Below are positions 23,604 to 35,900 of a stretch of 64,000 nucleotides of DNA, in pieces (the stretch's first letter is position 1; the number at the start of each line of letters is the position of its first letter). A program made the position numbers and the translations under genes. The notes under the pieces are model-generated. The model made no database searches, was not told the DNA's origin, and saw nothing but the letters and a program-made list of their open reading frames with translations. Where the stretch lies: the NCBI RefSeq assembly GCF_020921035.1, contig NC_063156.1, positions 21,500,283 through 21,564,282 of the forward strand. Reading direction: 5' to 3'. The stretch comes from Rhodamnia argentea (taxonomy: Eukaryota > Streptophyta > Magnoliopsida > Myrtales > Myrtaceae).

Positions 23604-24360
23604 AGCTGTCAAAGATATCTCTTGAAGGAGAACGCTCGCCCGTTTGTGCGTCTTGGAAAATTTGAATGTAAAAGAAGATGATGAAACCATGACTGTCCTT
23701 AGACTGACCAGCAGACCATCTTGTTTGTGGGCTCATTGCTGTGAATGATAATTCGGCAGTGGGGTTTCATTTCAAGTTCTTAACTGCAGCAATGGGATCA
23801 AATCAATGATAGCACGGCGTACTAAAGGCTTCAATCCAAGGTGCAAGACGAGGTGCTCAATAAACAAAAGGAATGAGTGTATTTGAAAGTTTTAAAATTT
23901 ATCATGAGAATATAAATGAGTTTTAAAATTTTCAAAAAATTCAATTAAGTCTTAAGATTTGTTACATTCGAGTCTTAAAACTTTCAAGAAGTATAAGGAA
24001 GTCTTAAAATTTGTCATGAAAGTGTAATAAAGTTTTAAAATTTTCAAAAAATGTAATTAATAAGAAGATGAATTAATATGACAAGTTTTAAAATTATTGT
24101 ACTTTTTGAAAGTTTTAAAATTTGAATGTATTTCGTGATAAATTTTAAAATTTAGAGTGAATTTTAAGTTTTAGGATTTCGATATGTTTTTTTAATTTTT
24201 CACACTAAAATTGGACGTGACGTTATAATTTACGTGGTATTCGTTCTTGAGGAACATTTGGATGGTTGCCCCTTAGCAGCCGTCAGATTACCTGGGATCG
24301 TACGGCGCCGAATATGTCTCAGGTGGTTCGATACGTCACGTAATTATTTTGTCCTCATAT
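23604..24360. other. Intergenic: 3' UTR and AT-rich inverted repeat
   Basis: The first 270 bases are the likely 3' UTR of the MEMO1-family gene. From about 23880 to 24180 the sequence consists of repeated agttttaaaattt / aaattttaaaact variants, first in one sense and then in the other. That is a fold-back arrangement about 300 bases long, probably a small inverted-repeat element. No gene is visible. Confidence 0.5.
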
Positions 24361-24366
24361 GCCGCC

Positions 24367-24413
24367 ACGTGTGCACACGTCCCCCACCGCCATTCCCCCG
24401 ACAATCTATAAAT
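24367..24413 (+). promoter_or_regulatory. ISU1 core promoter: G-box and TATA box
   Basis: A G-box (cacgtg, 24367-24372) is followed by tataaat at 24407-24413, 100 bases before the start codon at 24513. Spacing and sequence fit a plant TATA promoter with transcription starting near 24440. The G-box suggests bZIP or bHLH control, but that is an inference. Confidence 0.6.
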
Positions 24414-24512
24414 TCGCTTCCCAAATGACAGAACTTTGCATTTTCTTCTTCTTCCCACAACCCCGAGACCTCACTCCCCTCATCGCATCGCTCTCTCAAA
24501 TCGGACCCAGCA

Positions 24513-25840
24513 ATGCTCCGAATGGCCGGAGAGAAGCTTTTCGGGACCGCCGTGCGGGCGGCTCCGCGTCCGCTGTCGATCCTGGGGAGGTCGTACCACG
24601 AGAGGGTGGTCGACCACTACAACAACCCCCGCAACATCGGATCCTTCGTGAAGGACGATCTGGCGGTCGGCACGGGCCTGGTCGGCGCGCCGGCGTGCGG
24701 CGACGTCATGAAGCTCCAGATCAAGGTGGACGATTCGTCCGGGAGGGTCGTCGATGCTCGTTTCAAAACTTTCGGTTGTGGGTCGGCCATCGCTTCTTCC
24801 TCTGTTGGTGAGCCACCTTTTTGCCTATCAGTATCATCTTCTTTCTCTTCCGGGTTTTCGTTCTCTACTTGTGATTGGTTGAAGAGATGCTTTTGGTTTG
24901 GTAAATACGAATAGTCGAGCGTTCTTTTAGAGATGAGGGAGATGAGAAATTGGAGAACTTGCGCGTTTCATGTGACATCGCTTCGTAAAGTTTTTTGAGC
25001 TTGGTGTTGTCCTCTTTCTTTTCCAAGAGGTTATGCCGGCTGGTGGAGTTGGAGATATACAACGTAAGTAGATTCGATAGCAAATGAATGGTTTCCTCTG
25101 GTTCTTCAATCTGTGTTCTCTGTAGAATTCCAAGGATGAAATCGATTCATGTTTTCAGGGGTGGTTAGACTTAGACCATTCTCTCGAACTCAGTTTGAGC
25201 TTTAGAACTGAAATTCAGGGCGGGAAACGAACTGTGATAATACTATCTGTACAAAAATAAGAGGAGAGACATCATGTGGTCGTTCCTTGTATTTCTGCTG
25301 CGTAAAAAGCATGCTCTATATCTATTTCAAGCCCCGTATATCTCAACCCTTTTGGCCAAATGTCTGTATTTTGTCAAAGCTGTGTTGCTTTTCTGCACTC
25401 CTTGATGGCTGAATTATGCTTTACCGTCTTTTCAGCTACCGAATGGGTGAAAGGCAGAAAAATGGAGGACGTCTTATCGATTAAGAATACGTAAGCATCT
25501 TTCTCATCCACCATGCCTGTAATTTTTTCAGCTGGTTCTCTTTGGGGATGCCCATCCATTTAGATGGAGAGTAAAATTTATGCGCTCTGTTCATTGATCT
25601 TCCGCTGCTAGCCAAGTGTAGTCAAAGTCTCGATCTTGTGCTCCCATCATGGCCGGCCCTCGGCTGATTCTTTAGGCCATTGCAAACTTCCTTTGCAGGG
25701 AAATTGCGAAGCATCTTGCCCTTCCGCCGGTGAAGTTGCACTGCAGCATGCTGGCTGAGGATGCCATCAAGGCAGCCGTAAAAGATTACGAAGCTAAACT
25801 TGCCAAATCAAATGCCGGCCCGAAGACGATCGATGGTTGA
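24513..25840 (+). CDS. ISU1: Iron-sulfur cluster assembly scaffold ISU1 (IscU type), mitochondrial
   Basis: Three exons: 24513-24807, 25436-25490, 25699-25840. They give 164 codons including the stop. The N-terminal ~27 residues are rich in Arg and Ala with few acidic residues, a likely mitochondrial presequence. The IscU domain follows, starting near YHERVVDHYNNPRNIG. The three cluster-binding cysteines are all present: Cys62 in APACGDV, Cys89 in FGCGSA, Cys132 in HCSML. The LPPVK motif (residues 125-129) that the HSP70-type chaperone recognises is intact, as is the following His-Cys. In the family, ISU accepts sulfur from cysteine desulfurase NFS1 with frataxin and builds a [2Fe-2S] cluster for delivery to apoproteins. 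The first exon is strongly G+C-rich and the introns are AT-rich. A second ATG at 24525 is possible but shortens the presequence. Confidence 0.96.
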
Positions 25841-26210
25841 GATATAAGAGATGCTGATGTAAATATGAGGACGAGCTCACTGTCGCCAGATGTACAACCT
25901 GTTTTAGAAATGTTCTAAAACCTCGTGTATGTACTATACTTGGGCGAGTATGGTGTGTATTTTTTGTGTTATGCTCATCGCTGTGATGAATGCATTGCTG
26001 ACGGCGAAAGAGATCATTTGATATTGAGATGGGTCGACCCTTCCTTTGCATGAAGCAATGACTTCTGTGTGGCGATGTCAAGAAAGATTTTAGGTGCTAA
26101 GGCTGTCTATGCCGAGGGTGTCCTAATTCCTACCACTTTGGTAAATATTGGTCTGTGGATCGTTGTACATACGAGGAGCTCTCTTAGTGGGTATTGAAGT
26201 GAGTGTTCCG
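25841..26210. other. ISU1 3' UTR and adjoining sequence
   Basis: Untranslated sequence after the ISU1 stop. Minus-strand open frames here are shadows. No other feature was recognised. Confidence 0.4.
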
Positions 26211-26830
26211 ATTTATTTATTTTGCGAAAAATAAATAATTTAAATTTTTTTCTTAAAAATGATTGCTTAAATTGCTTAAAAAATAAATAAAAAAAAATAT
26301 TTTTATCGTTTTCGAAAATATTTAGACATAAGATGTTGTTGGTAATAAAATTATTTTGAACAACTAATTATCTTGAGGAAAATATTTTTTTAATTATTCA
26401 TTTTTCGGGAAATAAACGATGCCTTAAAACACTTTTGTTTGAAGGAAAACTGTTTTCGGGAAATTATGCTCCGCCTTTTCGATTTTTGGATAACTAATCG
26501 ATTCATAAATAATGTTTTTCATGAATTAAAAAAATAAAACTTAGATCTGGGGAAAAATGACGCCCTTGTTAATGGAGAAGGGAATCACTTTCTTTAAACC
26601 ACCAAATAAATAGAAACTCAACATTTTCTTTGAAAGCGATTTTTGTAGAAAATATTTTCTTTTGTCATGGAAGTTTTCAGCGAAACAAACAGATACTTAA
26701 AGCTTGTTATTTTCAGTCCATGAAAATGATTTTCCGACATTCAAGCATTAGAAAGTAGGAAAATAATTTCTTGAAAATAGTCTTCCTTCAAACAAACTGA
26801 CCATTACTCAAATTTATTTTATTCGAGAAG
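26211..26830. repeat. AT-rich dispersed repeat with ggaaaa/ttttcc motifs
   Basis: This stretch has many gaaaataattt, ttttcggga and ttttccg motifs in both senses, and a segment that matches 9690-9780 in opposite sense (tttattttgcgaaaaataaa). It looks like one or more decayed inverted-repeat elements. No termini or target duplications could be fixed. Confidence 0.4.
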
Positions 26831-27009
26831 CAAAATGTCCCACTCAAATGAGCTTTTAAAGTATGAAAATGATACTCAGGGACAAACCCAACATTGAGCT
26901 TTTCATATTGTGTCCCAACCCTTTCAATTCTCACACCTACCACAATTGCCCTCATATATTATGAATGTCAATCACTTGAAAAGCTTTTGAAATTTGGGAA
27001 GATATTCAA
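26831..27009. other. Intergenic sequence
   Basis: No recognisable feature. It borders the fold-back element that seems to begin near 27010. Confidence 0.3.
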
Positions 27010-28390
27010 TCTCATTTTACAAAAGGGTCAAGCTTTTTCCACTTTCACTATAGCTAAAACACTCTCCATCACATTGTTTTGACACTATTATCATTTGTGG
27101 GTCTCACCTTTTTCTTTTAAGCATTTGTCATTTGCTTTTCTTCTTTCTCTTTTTTATTCTGTTTTTCGTTTTATAATTTATTTCTCTGTTCTCTCTTTCT
27201 AAAACATCTCTTTCATGCCAATAGTAGACAAATTTTTGACACCCCAACATTCGTCACCGGATTTGACCAAAAAAAGAAAAAAGAAAATCTCTGTCACCGG
27301 CATAAAAGAAAACGTTTGTCACCGACACAAGCAATTGACGTAGTTGAAGCCCAAATTTGCATAAACGTATTCCTTACCCAGCTAGTCCTCTACCATATTT
27401 ACTTCTCTAATTCAAAACTATTGTAAGTGAAAAATCATATCTCTTCAATCTTCATCCTCATTCCATCCATTGCGTTCCTTGTTATTCGTTTTCCCATTTT
27501 GCATCAAACACTTCAATTGACTGATCACGAAGACAAGAAAAACCCCCATTAAAGATTCAAATCCAAGAGCCGAAATGCTCACCCAAATCCTCTCATGTTT
27601 GCTTCTATGTGTTCTTCCTTATCGTCTATGTCATCACCGATTCGCCATCACCTACCCGCTTCCGGATCCATGGCTAGAATTCGCCCCTACTCTAATTGAG
27701 TTTTTTACGCAAGCCAAGAATGCCACCTTCAAGAATGACAATTCTCTAGATCGGCGAGGACTTGGCCCTCCTCACCCCCACGGTCTTCTTCCATGTCGAT
27801 CTCGATCACAAAGTCGCCATCGCAGGCGATTGAGAGGGCTTAAGAGGTGATTGCGAACTCAACTCTCATGTCCAAGCCCTTAGGCAATGAGTAGGCTCCA
27901 TTGTCTGTCAATTGTACAAATTTTCATGCTACGATCGCCGTTAAGAAGTGCAATGCAATAGCCTTTAGGTCAATTGTGTTCTTAGGTATCAAATTTCTAT
28001 TAAAGATTCAAAAATTAATGAGTGTGATGTGGCCCAAAAGACAAGTGACAAAGGCAAACCACAAAGGAGAGTGTTCTTTTCTTCTTTTTAATATAGAACC
28101 ACAAAGGCTTGAACCATGGTCAGATTAAGAGGGATGAAGAGAAGTAAAAAGAAAAGAGGAAAATGGGACCCACAAGAAAGATAATACAAAAAAAAAATGT
28201 AACTCCATAACCAAACAAAAATGATACATAAAAAAGATGGGACCCACCCGCCTAAAAGGTAGCCATAAGAAAAAAGTACTTTCTTTGGAAATGATAGCTA
28301 CTTTACCATTCGGAGAGAGATTAATATTAATTGGGAGTACTTTAGCTATGGTGGGAGTGAAAAAAGTGCAACTCTTACAAAATTCATAAT
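27010..28390. mobile_element. Putative fold-back element carrying a non-repeat insert
   Basis: Near 27020-27075 the sequence reads aaaagggtcaagctttttcc ... ctatagctaaaacactctcc. The reverse complement of 28325-28395 reads similarly (gtaagagttgcacttttttc ... ccatagctaaagtactccc). Further inward, gtgggtctcacctttttctt resembles the reverse complement of 28130-28250. The imperfect inverted arms enclose about 800 bases with an open frame at 27575-27850 (91 codons) and another at 27901-28128. Neither resembles a family I know. No target duplication was found. A transposon that captured host DNA is one reading, and two chance-related repeats is another. Confidence 0.4.
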
Positions 28391-28544
28391 GTTATCCTTT
28401 TGTGACTATCAACAATGGATCTCTCTCCTATCACACATATTTTCTCTTGAAAAGAAAATCAAGTTCACCCAAAATACATTTCTTATTGATAATTAGTGTG
28501 CGCTGACTAATATTCCTAATTATTTTGTTATTATTATATGAGAA

Positions 28545-28985
28545 AATTCTAAATAAGAGCCTAAAGTGCCATCATTTTCTCAAATAAGAGTATGAAGTAT
28601 ATCTTAAATAAAGGCCTGAAATACCTTCATTGTTTCAAATAAGCACTTGTCTACAGGGCATTTCTTCTTTTACTTTTTAAGATTTTTTCCTTTTTTTAAA
28701 ATTTTTTAAATTTTTTTTTTCTTTTTATGTTTCTTTTTTCTCTTCCTTCCCCCGGTCATCTCTGGCACCGAGCGACCCTTGCACGATGCCTGGCCTTGCC
28801 ACCCCGGGCGACGATGAGGATTACTCTTGCCAGCGTCGGGCGAGGGCAGCTTGACCTCACTTGGATATGATGACATATGCAAGTGGCAGGGGAGGGAAGA
28901 GGAAAAAAAGAAAAATAAAGAAAGAAAAATGATGAGAATGCCTTTAATGTGATGATCATACCGCGCAATTTAGTTAAATTTTTTT
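28545..28985. repeat. Fold-back repeat family A, second copy (partial)
   Basis: The left arm starts near ttctaaataagagcctaaag and contains aagtgccatcattttctcaa and aaataaaggcctgaaatacc, as in 12937-13010. It is followed by a T-rich tract and a short G+C-rich core (about 28745-28860) of gcacgatgcctggccttgcc type. The right arm is short and eroded. Confidence 0.55.
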
Positions 28986-30450
28986 TATTAAATAGCACAA
29001 GCGGAAGAAAATAATCTCATATTTAAACATAAGGTCTTCATTAATTAAGGACAACTGCCATCACAACTAACACATTACGACCGACAACTAAACATAACCA
29101 CAAACAGACGCACACAAAATACTCTAATCCTTCGCTCCCTCTCCGGGACTCGCCTCTGGCCGTCGCCACCATATCCGCCATTGTTGCCTTCGTGACCATC
29201 ATCATCGAGGATTAAGGGCCCAACACTCGGTCACCTTGCCTAACATACCATGTAAGGAATCTAAAAACAACAACGGATAAACGACCCGTGTAGGCAAATA
29301 TGACAATAGTATATCTCACGAAGACCGTTAGAGAATCGGGGAATACGATGTCCTCAGCCCATAACATAATTTGATATGATACCCCATAGAAGTGGTGTGA
29401 AGGCACATCCATATCTATTGATCTAAAAATATTAACAACGAGGGTGAACTATAGCCTAGCAAGAAAAGCATCTACATATTACAAGGCATGATTGAATATC
29501 GCATAGCACCAATTTATCCAAAGATATGCATTTTTTAGAGGGTCTTATCAAAATAAGCATATTTGGTAATTAACGTAACATTTCATCAATTTCAACAAAA
29601 AGGTTTTTATTTATTAATATTGCAACAACGACTTCCATGATTCGATCCATGATCGTCTTCGAACCTTTTTCATTCCCATACCAACATGCTAAGGTGTTGA
29701 CGGTGTTAAATAGCTCCATTTTCTTTTTATTTATTAACCCGACGCATATCATTACATCTAATCAAACAGCAAATCGCGACAGAAATGAATTTCACACGGA
29801 TGGTATGCCATGCATTCGCGAGTATGCAGTCATACGTTTGTTTCAACATTAGTTCACATTTCTGCTCACGGTTTGCAAAATATCTTGCCAAGGCCCACGG
29901 ACTTCTCCCCTACATCTGCACATGGCACTACCAAGCTTTCCGCACTTGAGCATCTCCAACTCTGGAGGCTTCCCCGATTACACAGCAGGGGCAACCCGGA
30001 TCACACAACAGAGACTTCCCAAACTCCTGGGGCTCTATCGGTATGTTGTCCAACGGGAGTAACTTTGCAAATTTTTACTTCATGATTAATGCACACATGT
30101 ATTTATATGGTATACTACGTGATCATGCTATATGCAACTCACTCAATTTACCATTATCCGGCATTCACAGTAACATTTTCTCATAGCAATTCATTTCATC
30201 CCATCACTGAAATCGAGGTAGATTTAAGCCCGATTTTTAATATATTAATTAAATTAATAAAATTTTCAAATTTCACAAAATAGTAGTTCACTTAGTAAGG
30301 ATCAATTTCCGTTTGAAGCTCTTGAGCATCCAACCCACAGATTAAAGGGCTCTGCCCAATTTTCATACATAACACATTTAGGGACAGTTTTACACTCTGA
30401 ACGAACTTTGCACTTTTACCCTAGTAAGTCAACTCTAAAAATCACCGAAT
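28986..30450. other. Non-coding, repeat-like sequence
   Basis: Mixed-composition sequence with several 60-90-codon chance open frames on both strands and no recognisable protein. The tandem repeat that follows and a similar base composition suggest one long eroded LTR-retrotransposon or satellite-rich region. No LTR pair or coding domain could be supported. Confidence 0.35.
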
Positions 30451-31110
30451 TTTAGTATATTGTAGTCAAGACCCAAATCTAGAACTTTCGTGACCAATGC
30501 CTGAATTATCTTTCTATATTTTTCACGAAAATTCGAGGAAGTGACACCAAATTTCAGACCCAGAAACAGAATACAGTCAGTTGAAGGAGTGGTCTTAATC
30601 CCAACTTAAAATATTCTAAAAATTCTCAATTTAATATATGTTTTAGCTTAAGATGTTAGCTCCAGTTTCCATGTTTTGTACCGGAGCCTTACGTGTCTAC
30701 AGGAAGAGATATAAAAATTTTTAACATCAAAGATCAGATCAGGCTCAAAATGGCAAATACAGACCCGTGGGAGTAGAAAATAGTAAGGTTAATCACACAT
30801 GCTCCAAAAATTCTCAATTTAATATATGTACTAGAGATGTTGAGAGTCACTTTCATGTTTGGACTTAAATCATTTAAATTTCACAAAAGACGATACAAAA
30901 ATGGCAAAGCCAGACAGTCATAGTGTTCCCAATTCAGGCACAGTTTGAAACCATGGAAAAGTAAGGACTTTTGACCGACCATATGAGCTCCAAAAATGCT
31001 CAAAATAATATATGTTATGTTTTAAGATGTTGGCTTGAACTTTTAAGTTTTGGCTCAGAGCATTTGAAGTCCACAAAAATATGTACGAAAATAGGAAAAA
31101 CAATGGTCTA
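30451..31110 (+). repeat. About 187-bp tandem repeat, three units
   Basis: The marker text aattctcaatttaatatatg occurs at 30621 and 30809, and in the variant aatgctcaaaataatatatg at 30995, giving spacings of 188 and 186 bases. Each marker is followed by a 'ttaagatgtt' type block and by a 'catgttttg / catttgaagtccaca' block. The units are strongly diverged. Confidence 0.65.
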
Positions 31111-32190
31111 GGATAGTCTCAAAACAGAACATCTCACAAGGTTCTCTCTTTTGACCAGTTTCTCTCACATAAGCACGAAATCTAACTTACACACACATAG
31201 GCATCTTATACCTCACATAAATCATGCACAGCAACATTAAATCATAAAATGTAATGAATAGACATTGAACTTGCCTTAAAAATGCAAAAACACTTCAACC
31301 TTTGGTGGAAATCACTTTAACTCTTCTTGCAGATCTCTTGAGAGTGTTTGAATGAAGTGAAAATTTGAGTTATAGGGAGTGAAAGGGAGTATATTTTTGG
31401 CCAAGAGGGGTAAATGAGAGAGAAAAGGAATAATTGTTGAGTAAAAGCTTCAATTTTGTCATAAAATCACATTGGCCTAAGTGGGTGGCCAGAATAGTAT
31501 TCATGAATAGTATTATAAGGTGAATAGTTTTTTTGAATAGCGAAAATTGGGCACAAATCCCATGAAAATTTCAGCCATAAGTGGGTGGCAATGTCCATTT
31601 GCCCCCATAAGTTCAATTATGTACATTAACCTTAGTTTAGACTATAGTTTTCTCTATAATTTAATTGGCAATTCAATTAGCATCATATTAGTAACTTTAT
31701 TGTCAAATAATAAGTGAGGTGACATGCTCGAATTATGAGAATACTTAATTAATTCAAATATCATATGTTATACTTTTGATAATTTTTTCTTAGAGGTTAA
31801 GATATACTATAGTTTTTTTGTTTGATTCCTCAGTATAATTGACTTAGTAAAAATAAAAATCCAATTTATACCATAGTCGTACTCAAATGGCAAAGTAACA
31901 TTTTTGAGATGTCCCCTTCGCACGATAGTCAATTATAATTTCTCATCCGAGAATTGTCAATTATCAAAAATTACATGACATTAGTCAATTCTAAATCACG
32001 TAATTTAATTTTAATATATTTGTCGTTCTTAATGAATTAGGCGAGAATAAAATAGATGTCTTTATGTCCTTATTTGATATAATGAGTGTATTTCAGATTT
32101 TTATTTGAAGTAAATTCCATTTATAACCTTTATTTGAAAAGATGGGATCAACGCTACGTCCTCAATTGAAATTTTTCCCGATTAGATTGG
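31111..32190. other. Intergenic, AT-rich; fragment of fold-back family A
   Basis: No gene recognised. Around 31480-31590 the word 'gtgggtggc' and several 'gaatagt' repeats occur. From 32040 to 32145 the text (ccttatttgatataatgagt ... cctttatttgaaaagatggg) belongs to the right arm of fold-back family A. Confidence 0.4.
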
Positions 32191-32937
32191 CTTGTGTTGT
32201 TTGGCTGCAGCTCTCCCGCACGGAAAACGGGAGTGGACGTATTATTCTCGGACCAGAGAGAAGGAAGGACATGTACAAGGACCAGAACCGGTCCTGTCCC
32301 AAATCAAAACGCTAATTGTAGCAAATACTGGGAAATCATTTCGTACAATGTGCTTGGGTTGAATTCTGACACCGTTCATCCACCAATTCAAGGTCCGTTC
32401 TTTCTCTTCTTCTCCCACAATTCGAAACCCCAATTTTCGCCATTCTGGCTCGACCAGTCAAAACAGCTTCGCGTCTTCTCTTGAAAGCGAAAAAAGCCAT
32501 CTCATGAGTTTCTTGCTTTCATCCAATCTCATCTCTTTTCTGTTTACCTCGATCATTGATCCGTGCCCTTTTTTGGGCCCTGATTGGTGCTCGATGTATT
32601 ATCTTTTTAGCAGTCATTCTCTCTCTCTCTCTCTCCTCATTCCAATTTCCACTGAGGATTTCTTTATTGCCTTAAGCTACAGGTCAAAGAAAGCTATCCT
32701 ACCTACTCTGTCAAGGTGAAACAGTGAACTTTGAAGTTGTTTGTAAGTTAGTGCTCCCTCGTTCTCCGAATTTATTAGTTGTTTCTTCCTCAGTAACGCT
32801 TTTCCGTATATATAATTAAGAAGGGCGTCCTTTGCTTCCCTTTTCATGTTTTTTTTTGCCGTAGGTGACAAGTGTCCATTAGGTCTGCTCTGACCACAAA
32901 CAGTTGGGGGTTAGGTTGGTGAATTTTTTTTGGATTG
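32191..32937 (+). promoter_or_regulatory. Presumed promoter and 5' leader of PANK2
   Basis: A G+C-richer segment upstream of the start codon at 32938, with a (TC)n run at 32618-32637. Short open frames here have no resemblance to proteins. A 5' UTR intron is possible but cannot be decided from sequence alone. Confidence 0.4.
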
Positions 32938-35900
32938 ATGGCTGGTCCAAGCGAAGACTACCAAAGCTCTCTTGGAAATGACGATGTGAAAGATCAAGAA
33001 GATGCCCATGAAAGCAGCAATCCTGTAGACGAAGAACAAGACATTGAGGGTGATTCCATGGCTCATCTGGCCAGTAATTCGATCCACAGGTCTAGTTCAA
33101 GGCCTCAGCTTGACCTCAGCAAAGCAGCAATTCAAGGGACTTTTGAAGAGAGAGATCCCACAATTCTTTTGCCTAATCAGTCTGATGATATCTCACACTT
33201 GGCTCTTGACATTGGAGGTATGGAACAAGATTCCGTGTTTTTTGGTTCCCAAGTTTTTCAAACTGTGTTGGTGTTTTTTTAGCTCCCTCATCTTTTCGCC
33301 CTTCTCTCTTTTAATTTGTGTAGCCGTATTTTGATGGATTGCATTACTTTATTTTTCGTTGGGAAGTGTAAGGTTTGACAATATGCGCTGCATGAAGTTT
33401 TTGTAGAGATTATACAGCAATCTGCTCTTCAGTATTAAAGCTTTTCATTGTTATTAACTTGTTTTTGTGTTTATATTACTATGTTCCCTTTTATGTTTTC
33501 ATTTCCTGGAGATACTTTCACATCTTGATGTTGGCTTCATCTTTATGAGGATACACTATGCACGCAGGTTTCCACGCTTTTTTTCCCCCTCTCCAGCGAG
33601 CTTAAAACTTCTTCCTTTTCTATATCTTTGATGTTTTTGGAGTGGACATATCGGCTCCTTTTACTTTCCCTGCTGCTTTGAAGAACACTTTAATATGTCT
33701 TTACTAATATGTTGTGAGATCCTGTTTGCAGCTGGTGTGGATCAGAAGTGCTTGATAGTGCTTTCTATTTGGAGGGGCTATACCTGAGATAGTATTTAGA
33801 ATGCATAATTAGAAATGGATGATATGAATTCTTCTAACACTGGAGAACAGATCAAAGTTGAGTTTTTTGACGAAAAGTAAATAAGATAATGTATTCTAGC
33901 ACTTGGAAGGACGAACAGGGGCCTTGCTGATAGAACCTTTTCTTCTCAGTTGCTTGCACTGAATGTTGGCTTCTAAAGCGGCCCCAGTCATCATCAAATC
34001 TTGATGATGTGTTGGTGTTCTGGCAGGTTCTCTCATCAAGTTGGTGTACTTTTCAAGGCACGAGGAGCAATCCACTGTTGATAAGAGGAAGAAAACTGTG
34101 AAGCAGAGACTAGGGATATCCAATGGCATCAGGAGAAGCTACCCTATTCTAGGTGGAAGGCTGCATTTTGTTAAATTTGAGACAAACAAGATAAATGAGT
34201 GCCTAGAATTTATAGACTCCAAGCAGCTTCATCGCAGTGGTATATTTCTTTTACGCTGTCATGCTCTCTGTGTGCACCATGTGCTTGTGAATGCTCGAGT
34301 GCTTTCCAGTACACCTGACACGTTTGCTTGAGTGAACATATTTATCAGCAATTGCTAACACAATGTATTAGATTTTTGGCCTCTCATCTCTGTAACTTAT
34401 CTTTTTTCCTATCTAGATATTTGTTTCATTCTGTGATTTCTAATACACAGGATCTATTCTCCTTACACTGATGTTCTGGTTTGTCATGTTGTCTCAGGGG
34501 TAGATGCTCACCATTGGGGTTCTGAGTCTCCCAATTCACAACCCATTGACAATGCTGTAATAAAGGTGAACATTTGTTCATATGACTATTGTGGAGTGTT
34601 CTGTGATCCTTGCCAAATGAATGGAGAAAAGCCTAAATTTGTTTAATGTTCTTGAAGACGCAGACTTTTTGAACTTGATGAATATTTTTCCTTTTAGGTG
34701 ATTGAAAGAACGCAATTTTTATAGTATACATGAAATGAAAAAAAGGACCTAGTTTTTCTTCATGCTGGTTGCAGCCCTCTTCTATGTTTTGAGAAGAAGC
34801 TTACAGCATCACATTATGGACATTAGGGACGAATTTTTTTTTTTTTACTTCCCATCCCTTTATAAGAAAAAAAAAAAGATAATATAAAGTCGAACACCAG
34901 TTATTCAATGGTGGACATTATTTTCTCATTGTCTTCTGTGTGGTGCTGATTAGTTTTTTTCTTAAAAGGTCCAACTAATTTTTTCTCACGTTATTCATCC
35001 TATCATCATTACTAGAAAAACCATAAGTTCCTTTAGTACCTCTGGCAAGTTATATGTTTATTAGAAATATGTGTATGTGCATACGTGCATGCTTTTTGCT
35101 GATTCTCATTTTGTTGGGATGTGGATGTTTTTGAAAATTAACAAACATTGATGTAGTCAGACTCTTGGCCCGGGGATATTGTCCGTGTTTCAGTTCTTAT
35201 CTTGTAAAGATTTTTGTGCGCGCACGCGCGCTTTTTGTTGATTTTCATTTGATTGGCATTTGGATGTTAATGAACAGTCTCTGATGTAGTCAGACTCTTG
35301 GCGAGGGAATAATTATCTCCTTTCTGTTCTATTCAAGTGAAACTCGAGCCATTAATGCATTGTTCTTGTGAGAAGGCCACAGGTGGTGGAGCATTCAAAT
35401 TTACAGATCTCTTTAGAGAAAGGCTTGGTGTTAGTATTGAAAAAGAAGATGAAATGGATTGTCTTGTAGCTGGTGCAAATTTTTTACTCAAGGTGAATCT
35501 TTTCCACTTCCCCTTTCAGCTAGATTTTATCCTTGTCCATTATTTTTCTTTTCCTGAGACAGGGAACTGAAGCTTCAAGTTTATTTTCAACAATATAAAC
35601 CTTATCACGAGGACATGTTTGAGCACGTGAATCTACCTATGAGCCTGAACATGTTATGGAGTGCCTTTTCTGTTTTCTATTCAATTTTCTCGCCTCCAAT
35701 CTTCAGCATTTCGAATATCAACTACAGCAAAATTTTCTGGGTGGAGCTCTGCTATTGTTTAGTCATTCACCGTGTTAGTAATTGCAAAATTATGCATTTT
35801 TCAACTACAGCTCTGCCAGCATGGAAAGACTTTAGTTCACTTGCATTAGTATTTTCATATCTCGTGGTTGTGATGTCATCCTTAAGTCTCTTGGAGCCTC

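Noticed and set aside
24525-24527. Alternative ISU1 start codon
   Set aside because: The first ATG at 24513 gives the longer presequence and fits the leader length from the TATA box. The second cannot be excluded but is less likely.
30451-31110. Possible CRISPR-like array because of regular spacing
   Set aside because: The whole 187-bp unit is repeated, not a short repeat with unique spacers, and this is plant nuclear DNA.
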